Below, piece after piece: positions 1 through 12,900 of a DNA stretch of 64,000 nucleotides (its first letter is position 1; each line of letters starts with the position of its first letter). This stretch comes from Lingula anatina (Eukaryota; Brachiopoda; Lingulata; Lingulida; Lingulidae). Below the pieces are notes generated by a model. The model ran no database searches. It saw nothing but the letters and a program-made list of their open reading frames with translations, and had not been told where the DNA came from. The stretch is from assembly GCF_001039355.2 (NCBI RefSeq), contig NW_019773748.1, positions 142,291 through 206,290 of the forward strand, written 5' to 3'. Made by a program: the position numbers and the translations under genes.

Positions 1-1693
1 ATAGCCCTCTCCTTTCCTGTACTGGATATCCGTATCAGATTAATCTTTATTCGGCCAACAAGCCTTAACGTCAAACGATTATTTTGACGGCTGTTTTGAC
101 TTCTTTTTACGGACACAAACAATTTATCAATATGATATTCCAGCGAATTTTATTTCAAACGCCCATTTTCTTAAGTTGACTTGAGATATTGCTTGAAAAA
201 GCACATTAGTTATATTTCTCCAGGACGCAATGAAATTACATGAAACATACACCCTTATAGCTGTTCCGAGATTTAATTTGATGGATTATTTTTATTTTCA
301 TTACCTGATATGGAAGTTTTGGGACACCGTGTAAATTAAGTTTGGACGTCGATGCTTCGACTGTACCGGTGTAGATGTTCTCTTTCTGGCTTAATTTCGG
401 CTGGTAGAAAATTCCCCTCAAATCGTGACCTGGTATCTAAAATACGGACTGATGTTAATCTGCATTGCTGTGTAATATGTATGATTATGTACGTGTAATG
501 ATATGCAGGTATAAAATAGTGGACTAATTTCTTTATAAAAAGATTTGAAGGGAATGCGCCTGTTCTTATGTTATGAAGTGCATAACATATCGACATCTGT
601 CTTAACGCCACTGTTGCAGGGACAAGAATGTGTCCTTGCCGCGTTTGAGTTAGCTTCTTTGTCAATTATTAAAAATTAACAAGCCACGTATATCTTTGAT
701 ACACTTGTCTTTGATGATAAACCGCGTTTATTTTCGTCAACAATAAATAGAGATGAGGTAAAATGAAGGGATACAGCGGGGCTTAATCACTTATCTGATG
801 TATAGTCGAATGTAGTCGACCGAGAGATAGATATGAAGATATTATATGAATTGTGTACATCATATAACCCGCATATTGTCAAACCAGGCGACTCTATTTT
901 CCAGTGCCGATCACTGTGACACTTGCAACAGCTGGACGCAGGTAGACGGTTTTCATATTTTGGTTCACGTGAGTCACACAGGTGGATTGCTCTCTGGGAA
1001 AACACCAAGCTGCAGTGACTGGGCTTTATCGGAACAGGCATAGGTGAGTGTTTAAATCGCTCTTCCTAATCATTTACATCACCTGTCTTATGAATTTTCA
1101 TGAACCCACCTGTCTGTGTTCCGGATTAATCAAAGGTATACGCAGTGTGTTTGACGCTACTTTTCAACAACAAATAATTATGTCATGTTAAGTGGTGTCT
1201 CCGAGATTTGAGTTATATACAAAGGTGAGGATGAGCAACTTAAGTATGGTAGATGTCCCTTGTATCAGGTAGGCCAGTTTGTCTTTTATGAAGGGGGATG
1301 GTTCTGAATCATATGGTATTATTCCTAGTTTGAGAGACCTAGGATCCATACTCGAAACTATAATGGAAATGAGAAAGAACTAATAGCTTCATTCGCCTAC
1401 CCGCATCATCCTTCGCAATGCAAATATGAAAAAGCAGCTCCAGTAAAACACTAAATATTCAATAAGTCAGACTGATCTCAGATGATTTGATAACTTAACA
1501 TTTGAATTAAATACTGCAGGCCTTGTGTGTATATATGCCAGGACACATCTCACTGTTGGATTACATTAGTATATACAGACGGTGCAGTCTATTTTTCTCT
1601 TTTAAAGCATCCTACTAACTTATTCGAGCACATGCATATCTCATTTTAACTAGAAAATGCCGCTTGACGCGGATCATGTGATGTGCCTGTATG

Positions 1694-1762
1694 TACTAAG
1701 GGGTATTTGCCCACATACACACAAGGAATATTAATAGTAAGGGTGGATCACAGTTCTCTGAA

Positions 1763-1829
<67 letters not shown>

Positions 1830-2418
1830 AGGGAGAAAAGGAGAAAAAACGTAAATTAGTGTTTCCATGCGTGAAGGTGTGGAGGAAAGATGGAGCCTAA
1901 CTGATCATCGTTACAAACCTTAATGTTCGGCTTGCCCCTCCTGTACAGACAAGCCACACAAATATCAAAATTGACTATAGACCCTTCTTAGTAACGCCGG
2001 ACGGTTACAATATAGGAAAGTTACAATATATTTAAGAGAAAATTGCTGAAATACATAAAGAAAATGTTAATATAGGCCTTTATTTATTGATGGAAAGATA
2101 CAAAACGACGCTGATAAATCCAATCGCTTACACAGTTGAGGCATCTCCTTTTGTTAAAGTGACAGAGGGGATACATGTGCATGTCACGACACGTGCATTC
2201 ATGTGTCTCTTCGTTAACCCACGGACTAATCTTGAATTCAGCATAATAAGACGCGGTTCAGATCACGATTTTATCCAAAATTTTATTTGCTTACGTGTGA
2301 AAATGCGGAGGTGTGTTTTATACCAAAGACCATAAAAGATGTAAATATTGATCTTGTCTCATTTTAAGTTGTTCGTGTAAGTGTTTTGGGTCATTACTAA
2401 GGGGTATTTGCCCACATA
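1694..2418. repeat. Pair of identical 24-nt direct repeats
   Basis: The 24-mer at 1694-1717 recurs without mismatch at 2395-2418. Its core GGGTATTTGCCC can form a short hairpin. The spacing is 701 bp. Confidence 0.85.
1763..1824. repeat. (TG)n(AG)n microsatellite
   Basis: About 24 bp of TG followed by about 38 bp of AG. Confidence 0.97.
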
Positions 2419-4131
2419 TGCTGTGCTCTGCTAACAGGATCTGAGCTGAAAGGTGCAGATTATAGAGTCGTACAGTTGTACAGTCAACCTCAATACAACA
2501 TCATCATCATATTTGAAAAAGTATGACATGTGGATACCTTTTTTATTTGCAGCATTTGTATAATGGTACGTGAGATTTATTATTTATCTAATTTTTTCGT
2601 TAGTTTGGCAAAATCTTTGCTAAATTAATATTTGGTGGGTTCCCGCACTTCGCCAATCTGTACTATATACCAATTAGTATCCATTTCCCTATCAGCATTT
2701 TAAAATAATGCTTTATCAAAGGTAAAAATTCAAAATCCAGGACTCGAAAATCCGTTTGTTTTACCGTAAGGTATGTTTGGTAATCCAGTTTGGACACATG
2801 TGCCTGTGAGTGAATGTACTGTAAAATTTGTGTTTAGTCCTGCTGTAATGTCCGACTTCGGGAACTCGTGATCAGTGCTTTATTTTTTGTCATGCTTAAA
2901 TCATGCCATGTTAAGTGTATAAATATATCGTCAAGTGCATTCTCATTAGCTGTCTTAGCTTGTGACAACAGTGTTGAAACAATGGTCAGATTGTCACATT
3001 TAAACCGCGAACAAAAATTAGTGATAACTAGATGGACCAAAACCCATTATTTAGTGCACCATTGTACCGATGATGTGAGATAGATCTTGATGTTAAAATA
3101 AGATCTAGTGAGCGTTAAAAGCCTGGCCCCATTTGTAAACACAGGTAATAATACATTTCTAGAATATAGAAGCTTTCATTGTAGACAAGTACACCATTGA
3201 AGCGGTAGGTACATTTATACATATCCACACCCCAGATTCCCACTCTTATATGCAGTCACGGCTTCTATTCCTGACTTCGAAACGCCTTTAATGCTTTAGA
3301 TGAGCGCCGTCTCTTTACAGCCTAATATTTTACAATGATTCTCCTTAGAGTTTCTATCCTGTAGTCCTGGGATGCATATTGGTGAGCTTAGGTTTATAAA
3401 AGTGCCAACCTTGATTTTATCAGGAATAAAATTAACTGAAATTTGAATTTTTTAAAATAATTTATAACTTGGTTTAAAAATTCCATAATTCAACGTCCTT
3501 TCATGCTGTTTCATTGATGGACAGCAACACAAGACTGAAAATATAAATTGCAAAATAAAAACTCTCGGTGATTGTAAGTAATTACTCGATTTTTGTGTAT
3601 TTTTTTATTTATTGATAAACATAAAAAAGCTCAATATTATATTCCTTCATGATTTCCTCTGACGATAATAATATTGAACATAAGAAACTAGAAAAAGAAA
3701 CAACAACACATATCAAATATCATACATCAGTAGGCCGTGATTACAGGTGCAGAATACAAAGTGTTTTAGTATGTACATGCGCGTGCTTGTTGTCATTTTA
3801 GAAATGTCTTTATTGTTAATTATATACATTCGTGACGTTTGTTCAACTGACACCTTGTATTATTTTATTGCAGCTTTTATGAGATTGTATCTAGGCTGCT
3901 TTGGCGGGTTACTCCTCAAGATCAAGTGTAACCATTAACTACCGAGCGCATGGTATTCTATACCGCCTTGGAGAAGCAAGCTTACGTCGGAATTCTAGGA
4001 TTTACACGTCATGGTGTCAACGGAACCGTGCCACTTTAGGGCACACTTCCTTAGGAAATGAATTTATTCACACACGCTTGATTTATGCAGCAGTCACATT
4101 TTATATTCATAAAAGGGAAAACTAAGTCTTG

Positions 4132-4463
4132 ATGGGTGACGTTGAAGTACTGGATAATTCTAGTCAAATTGGACAGCTTTTTGAGGCGTGTGATCTAGAT
4201 GGTTCTGGGTATATAGACCAGTCGGAGTTGGCCAGATTATGCACAGAACTTACCACAGACGAACTTGGAGATGTCTTTAAAGAGTTGGACAAGGATGGGG
4301 ACGGCCGAATCAGTGTGGCAGAGTTTACGGAAGGATTTAAAAGCATATTGATAGATAAATCGAGGAAGAAGAGCTTGAAGAGGGGGAACTCCATTTTAAG
4401 TCAAGGTGGAACTGGAGATGATTTTGCCAAGAGACTGGACGAAGGGCTCGAGGCGCTCTCTTG
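4132..4463 (+). CDS. RASEF: RASEF first coding exon A, two canonical EF-hands
   Basis: It encodes residues 1-110 plus two bases of codon 111. Both EF loops are canonical, with Asp at position 1 and Glu at position 12 (residues 21-32 and 53-64). It ends at a GTAAGT donor in phase 2. The in-frame stop three codons upstream shows that it is a first coding exon. The end of the exon resembles the linker after the EF-hands in vertebrate RASEF. Confidence 0.9.
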
Positions 4464-7400
4464 GTAAGTTTTTACTTTTTTGTCCTTCGCCAACATATAT
4501 TTCAGGCCGTAGCCAGCAATTTCAAAACGGGGGTTCTTTTTTTTTTTTTTTTTTTTTTTGAAAAAGTGAACCTTTTACCATGAAACCTAATGTGCCTTGA
4601 TAAAATTTTACCCAGAGGGAACCTTTTCCCAGCAAAGGGGTGGGTTCTTTCGAACCCCCCCACCCACCCACCCGGCTACGGGCCATATTTCAGGAGAGGA
4701 GTATGCTAGGTTGTGTGTGTTACTTTTCGCATTTATGATGAATGATAACGCCGTAAAAGGCCCAGCAGACGCGGAGCTTGTGTTAATAGGGGTTCATAAC
4801 TTCCCTTTTTGTACAATATCTCCACTTCAGAGTATGGCTTCTAGATCTGATCAGCGCTTTAACTTTTTATTTTATCATCTAATATCAATTTAAGTACTTT
4901 GTATTGGTATAAAATGCTGAATGATAGACTAAAAGATGAAGCTTAAATGCCTTTCTCCACCACCCTTGTCAAATCTTTTTCATCAGATGAATCTTTTTTC
5001 GGTCACAAGACAACGTACATAAGAACAAAGGTCAAATACCAAAAACTTTTTCTAGCGCAAGAAACGGGTTAATGATGAATTTTTATAAGTTGTCGCAAAG
5101 AGACCTGTTGTGCTGTCAAGGGCCATTACCCCGTTGGACCAGTTGGCGTCTTGTGGGATTGTTTGCATCCTTAAGGAGTAGTTGTCTCAATTGTAACCAA
5201 TAGTATAGGTTTGGAGATCGGTCTGGTATTTTCTCATGTAAAATGTTTTTTATGGAACTTAAAATTGTCTTAGTTGTGCGCATTTGAAGAAAACCCGTTT
5301 TATTTTTCTTTTAGCTTCATAATGTTGCATAAAAATGTATTTTAAAAACAGCTTACAAGTGGAGGCAGTAAAGAGAATGAGAAAATCCTGGGAAAATAAT
5401 TTACCTTATTTCGACACTAGCTCTTGTGAGTTCAAACATGAAACTTTTTTCGGTGTGGGTCACGTCAAAATCAATATATAATGAGAAAAAATATTATTCA
5501 CTAACATATCAGTTTCTTTGAAAGTGCTATAACAGCGGGTACATGTACCATTCTATAACATTTCGAATTTACGTCTTTAAATTTCCAAAAAGTTACCAAG
5601 ACAGATAAAATAGACAGCGGTGTAAGTCGATGAGCGAACTTTGAATGGCGTTATCGAGACGATGTTTATCGCTTAATACGACTTTTTGTCTTACCGATTC
5701 GATTTCGTTATCTTTTCTGTGTCAACAAAATGTGATTACAAATAACATTCTGGATCGAGATTTCGCAAAGTTATGACATTAGAGGATGACTTTGCAGGAA
5801 AAATACCATGGTAGGGGAGTTGGTTAATCTCCTTTTGGTTGCAATCACCTAATCCCAGTCATTAATCAAACAGTCTTTTTCCATAGAGTTCACACGCCTT
5901 ACGTTGTCACGTGACCCTATCCGGGCACCTCATACCGTCGCTGTTCGGGAAAACTGCTAAACATTTCCATTTCGTGCTTCTTTACAAGATACACTCACGA
6001 TAATGAGATTGTTACGACTACAGTAATGGAATTTGAAAGTGGTTGAAGAAGATAGTACTGGCTGATTTAAGGTTTCAATCTTAATGGACATTTTCAAAAC
6101 TGAAGCCGTCTTTTTTTTCTTTCTTTGGGACTCGCATGTAGGCCTACTGTACATGTACCTCCCTCTACATGGTGATTTTCAAAGAAAAACTCAGATTCTG
6201 GTGGCTAACTGGATTGTCCGTATGTTTAAACACAATCCATGTATGGAGCGGGGAATTATAATGATGAAAGCAAAGAAAATAGAAAATATATATTTCTTCA
6301 GATAGAATTCTGTAGGCTACTTATAACGTAGGCCTACATACCCTAAAGGTCTGTATTGCAATCCGACACTGTTAACCTTCTGGATATTTCCAACTACCCC
6401 TGTATGAATATGCACAAAAAATATGTTTATATAGTTTTTCAAGAGTACTGGAAAATTTTTAAAGATAATTTTGAATCAACATTTCTGAGATATCAACATT
6501 ACTGAGAGCCAATGGCATGCTGAGTCACTCATGAATGTCGACGTCGTTTAATATAGACAGAATACCTGAAAGAATTGGCGTATTTTCATATATCCGGAAA
6601 TATAACTTACAAGTTAGTGGTTTACCAGTACGTTTCACAAATGTTTGTCATACCTTTGACGTCTCAATCTCAGTGTACTGATATTTTGACTAAAGGTATA
6701 TCAGTAGTAATCAATGGAATTAAAGCATCTGTCTGTCTGAAATTTAAGCCATTTCTGAAAGAGCTTTCTCTTTGAATGGACTACTGCTCATTCATTGTGG
6801 ACAAGGCACACTTAAAAATTCGGCCATAAAGATGATACATAGAAGCTCTAAATATTGTGAAACCTATCCCAATAAAACGCCATTCTTGTCTGTACTGATA
6901 TCTGGTAGTACATGTATAGCGTCTGTGCAAACGCTTTTTTACTTATCGCCATTTAATATTTCAATTTAGGAAGCGAATACAGGTATTAATAACATATTAT
7001 GAACACCTATCCTCGTCAGAATCGTACCTCACCACGAGTCACCACACATTAGGGAGATAACAAGTACCTACGTCTCCCTCCCTCTTCTATGCTGAAATGT
7101 TTTATTTATTGAAAAGTGCTCCCTACGTTGAAATCATCTGACAGTGGGGAGACAAAAATATTGCACCATTTTGCTTCAAGATGAACAACAGCTGGATTTC
7201 TTAGGTCTTTCAATTGGTATTTTATTGAAAAGTATGTCCATTAGAATCTTAACTACAGATTTACAGACCATTGCTTTGCCCTTACGATACACATGTTATT
7301 ATGGTAGTGTTAACCTTTTGTAGAATAGCCACGTGATTTCAGTATAGCCACCACCCCTCTGGGAATAGACTGCTAAAGGTTCAGGTATCTTTTGGGGGCT

Positions 7401-9894
7401 ATGTTGGACCAGACCCTTAAGATACTTTGGATTAAAGCATTTCTGGTAAAAGGGTGTTCCTTTGCCACTTGATTTCCAAGTTGACTAGTGAGAAAATGCA
7501 TATATTTTCTGGCATATAAGAAACGTACTATGTTCTTCATACTCTCACCTGTCCACCCACGTTTTTTTACGGTGAAGATGGACTCATAAGAAAATACAAA
7601 ATGGCACCAGTTCTTACCTACGGTCGATGCAATGGTTTTTGCAGCCCGTGTCACTCTTCTTCGTCTGTTTACCAAGGCGATAAGTGGTTTCCACCTGGGA
7701 ACTCCGGTGTAATTATCTGGAGCATGAAGCCTTCTTTGAAACAGTTATTTTGCTTATCTCAACCAGCAAATTGAGAGACCACTGCAAAGCTAATTCGCGG
7801 CACGGTTCAAATTCCGTGAGTCTTGACAGCTATCTGGGGGACATCTATACCCTCCAGTCTCAGAGAAACAATTTCTTTTCCTTCGTCATTTTCCATCACC
7901 ATGGTAGCAACTGCATCTTGACTTGACAGCTAAAACAGCGTTAAACCTTCAGTGTATATATTTTTACCTTTATAGTGCACATGAAAATTCACTACTGGTT
8001 ACGCCAGCAATAAACCGCGAATCGTTTTTTTTTTCTGAACGGGTTCCCCATGTCATATGGAGCACTATTCACACAGATGGTGCTATACTTTTGTCACCCC
8101 TCTGTAGTTGATTTGTGACTACATGTTACATTTTCTGTATTTATATTATATGATAGGAAGGCAATGCATTTTGTTGTCTCAAAGATTACTGAACTAGGTC
8201 TATTTTTTTCATTTGTTCAGAATGTGAAAATGAATATAGACTTTCAACACTGAACTTGCTATATTTCAGTAAGTGCCATCAAGTGCTTACTTTATGTACC
8301 CAGTACCTGCACGTTTTGTTTTATTTAAGAAAATTTGGACTTGTGTTCATGTTTCCGTTTTGAATAATTAAAAATCTGTTTAGATATGCCTTTATATGTA
8401 TGTATGTATGTTAGCTTTCTGAAAAACGCCAGAAAATATGTTCATTATAAAAAACATCGTTTTTTATGTTATATGGGTCTCACATTTTGACATCGAGTGG
8501 CACAGCTTATGGTGGTAGGACAGATTACTTAAATCCACCAGCATAGAAAAGAAAAAGAAAAAGTGAAAATTGAAACTTGAAAGTTATTGGATAGATTTAT
8601 TTTTAGCATACATGTATAATGAAAGTTTATCCACTGGAAAATTGAACAGCGGTAGATGAAAGATGAAAAGCACGTGTAATTCACACAGAAACAGAAAAAA
8701 AAAAAAGATAATTGAAACTTGAAAGCTATAATTGATAGATTTATATTATATATATGTATAATTTAATGAAAGTTTATCCATTGGAAAATCGAACAGTGGT
8801 AGATGAAAGATGAAAAGCACACGTTTCATTTCCTTAATGACCCCCAAATCACTATATTTGAACAAATTTAAACTTGTTTGATCTGTAGGAATGAATTGTC
8901 CCTTTTTTAAGTACATAGCTATAATTTTTGAAAATTTTGTTTGGTATAATATACAGTAAAAAATACTACTAATTATAACAAAAACAAAATTCCGCAGTAT
9001 TTCAGATAAACTTTCAAATGATAAAAAAGCATTTGTAAAAACATAGGTAAAATGTATAATTAACATGTAGCACAAGACCAATACTTCTGTACATGTTGTG
9101 CGCAAGGTCAGAATGCGACAGGTGTGCAAAATCGATACGTACAAGATAAGTGAGGAGAACTTTAATAATGCGTTTTCGTATTTAATCGGTATTTTTTTAT
9201 ACACTCACGCATCACAGGGTCTCTCCGTCCACGTGGCGTCCTAGTTGTAAAGTATTAGGCTCCACCTAAATTTATGGTATAGTTTATAGATATTACAATG
9301 CCAAACACAGAATTCCTGTGATCATATGTTGAAAATAAATCTTTTTGGTCATTTTATTACCATTCATCAAATTTGGTCTTTGCAATGACAACACGTTAGG
9401 TTGACCTGATGTCATCTACACTCCTAATAGGACAACATGTATTCGTTTCAAAAAGATGTTAGTTTGGCATGGTTTGATATGCATTTGTTTTGTGACACGC
9501 CGTCTCTTTGGTCCATAACAAATTCATTCAACAAAATTAATTCAGTTAGACCTTTCTGGAATACCATCACCTTTCTGCTCGCTTTTGTCGCAACTCGATA
9601 GAGAAATAATTGTTTGGCAGCAATTTGTCTCAAGTACGTAGTTAAACAATCGACGGTTTAAGTAGTTATGACGTGTCAACAGCCTTGGAAACGGTGGTTT
9701 AAAGCACTGCAGCCGTGTATTGCAGTTATAAAACGTATGAATCTATCCAACACTTACATTTAAATTGAGGAAGTTGATATAAGAGGGTTTTGTTTTTGCA
9801 GTTTGATATTAAGTTCTGGTATTTGCAATACTCTTAGTCACAAACTCTTCTTTTTTGCATTAATTCATTGATTTTATTATGGCTGGATGATGCA

Positions 9895-9928
<34 letters not shown>

Positions 9929-12900
9929 GTCTCTTTCTCTGTAACATTTAAATGCCCGGGCAATCTGTTCGTTAATAAAGGTTATTTAATAGGTTTGGGG
10001 CGAGAGTCCATGCATTGATTTAGCACTTTTGAATCTCCGGTGGCTATAACCAGTTTCCCGCATTTTGATAGAGAGATAGGAATGAAAGAATTATAACAAT
10101 GCCTTTAATCGATATTGCGGGAGAAGTGACTAAATGATAAAAAGCATCAATTAATACTACTTATGTATGCTTAGAATTAACTGTTGCGACCAAAAAACTG
10201 TCAAAGCCCTCAAGTCTGAGATGAAAGGAGATTTTAGAGAAAGAGGGTAGGAACAATTGCATTCAATAAAAGTGCGTCACGATTACCCGGTCACTTAAGT
10301 CGTGATATGAGCGTATTATAATTAGATAAAACCAAGAATCAAGTACAAATGCAATCCTACTACCACAGGCGAGTCATCTCTTGTTAGGCAGTTCAAGGAG
10401 TTATAACAGTTATAACTCCTTGGTCAGTTCTAAAGTTGTAAATGTATAAACATTTCAAATAAAATAATGGTGTCTCTGCCTCAAGTAGACATACATCTAT
10501 TGACAAAGCAATACTTACATTTTATGTAAAAAGAACAAGTGTTTTGGAACATTGTCAAGTCCTATTTGATAAAAAATGTTACAAATCTGTGTGTGATAAA
10601 AAGAAAATAGCAGAAACTACTCTTGTATTCAAATCAAATAATAACCGAAAATGGTACTTTTAAATGCTTTTTAAAAAGAAAGTTGCGAGGGGATGATAAA
10701 CAACTTCCAACGCTCAAAATATACTTTTTATCTTATAAGTAAACGTTGACAAAAATTGCCTCTCTCAAAGCAGGTACTTCATATCATATTTCAGAAAATA
10801 TAAATTTTGAAGGACTTAAAAAAAGTAAATATACTTGCTATAGTTTGTATTGTATTTTGATGAACGAACAAATGACCAAATCTTCTCTCTTTACTTCTTC
10901 TATTTCCCGCGTTCGGAAGTAAAAATTGATGTCGTCTGCGTTGCCAGGGTGCTTTCATTGATTCTGTCTTGCTCTTGTGAGACGCAGCACTTATGTCTAT
11001 GGGTGCATATGACATTTTGGTGTAGAGTTTCCTAAACATATTTTTATTTCATTCGTTTTTGAATACGTGGACTCTGTAGTTGCAATCTTTGTTTTGAATG
11101 TTTCTTTATTAAGTCCTCGCACTCCTGCAATGGCCACTCCTCTTCACTGAGAGAATTTAAGGAAACAGTTTATTATATTCAACTCTTAAAATAAGCAAAA
11201 AAGGAGAGATGTGCATGTGTTTTCTAACAAGCACAAGGCTGAACACAAGTGGCACCTGCAGATAAAACAAGCGTGGGTCAATAGAGGAAATCCCGACCAT
11301 TACTGACGAATTATGTTGTTTGAATAATGCTTCGTGTCGATTCCGTCTTTTGCTTACGCGTGTTGACTTTACTAGGGTCAAAGTTAAGAATTTTTCTGTG
11401 CGAAATCTATACATAATGACATAACCTGGTATTTAAGCATACATAAGCTGTTGAAGCAGGCGAGAAATGACCAAGAGCTGGACCGTGCAACTCAACTCAT
11501 GTTCAATATCATCTAAAACGTAGGAATTATACTTTGCACTGCTTTTTTCAACGTTCAAAACAAAAAGATAACCTCTGGCAAGAGACAATATTTATTTTCC
11601 CATTTCTGACACAGTTTGTGATCCAGATGATGGCAACGACTGGGAACTATGAATGATGGAATTTGAACGCATCCAGAATCTATTTGCTACTTGCGATGTC
11701 AATAGAAATGGCTACTTGGAGAAGGATCACCTTCGTGAATTATGTGATGAGCTCAGCCTTTATGTTGGAGACTTTGAACAATTCTTTCACCAACTAGACA
11801 GGGATGGGGACGGGAGGGTGAACTTCAGTGACTTTGAACAAGGTTTCAAACACCATTCCTCGTTTCTTGATAACGTCCGGCTACACCATGGAAGCAACAG
11901 CAATGAATGGGAATATGACGATACTGAAGAAGACGAAATTGACAAAGAACAAGAATGCGATGTCGAGGAAACAAAAGAAAACCAATATAGGGCTAGTGAT
12001 GAGGGTTATAATGAAACGTGTTACGAATATAGTGACTGCTCTGACGTTGTACAATTTGATAAGCCACTCTATAATGGCGTACCAGTAGAACCCTTACTAC
12101 CGGAAGAATTTCGCAAGCGACACGGGGAAGATTTATCACATTTACCAGTTTTTAGGTAAATTGAATTAAATTTGACGAAGAGACGATTATTAGTTTTTCT
12201 TGATCATGTTATAAATTGATTTGAACTCATGGTCGAAACTCAATAACTAGCTTACAGGTATTTCTTAGGTCTCAGAAGACGCACATTACAGTTACCTTCT
12301 GATTGCATGGTACAAAATCCCTCCGTGGGGCGCTTTCAACATTTTTGTAACAGACGAGTAGCGCACCCTGTGGTCAGAGAATACATAACAGTACCCCACT
12401 TTTAGTTTAAGACGTTCTTATGCAAATATAAAAATCGTTTTTTTTCGGCAAAGTTTTATAAATGGTGCTGCAATCCATTGACAATCCTTATAATAAATAT
12501 TTCATGACGTAATTTACAACTTTAACAAACACATTTGTGGCATGGTTTGCACATTTTCACTAAGTCAGTTATTATAGTTTTCACATATTTCCATAACTCG
12601 AAACAAAGATACGGTAAAAATGAAACTCTTTAACTTCATGCACTAGCATTTGGCGCACAGGGCCCTACTTGATTTGTTCTCTAAAAAAATACTATGACAG
12701 TTGATAAAATACAGTCAAACCTAAGACCCATCAAACTGTTTGAAGGGTCTTAAGTCAAACATAAAAAAGTCCAAAAAGTTGCCCCTCTCGTAATTCTTAA
12801 TTTTATGGCTATTAAATTGACATTCAAGCATCATTGTCGAATGTATGTTATGAAGACCGTTCTTTGAATTTCAGTCAAGAAAACGTTTGTGAGTTATACC

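Larger units (their letters stand above)
1..4131. other. 5' flank of RASEF, no coding gene recognised
   Basis: Only short open frames without family resemblance occur here. The stretch holds a TG/GA microsatellite and a pair of 24-nt direct repeats, listed separately. A possible splice acceptor (polypyrimidine then CAG ending at 3873) could define a 5' UTR exon running into the first coding exon, but this is a weak inference. Confidence 0.5.

Noticed and set aside
1763-1824. Possible CRISPR-like or satellite array
   Set aside because: It is a plain dinucleotide microsatellite; no spaced repeats of CRISPR type occur anywhere in this eukaryotic window.
8746-9204. A 152-codon minus-strand frame rich in Leu, Ile, Phe and Tyr
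   Set aside because: Composition follows from AT-rich DNA. Its C-terminal part is in the duplicated block and it has no family signature.
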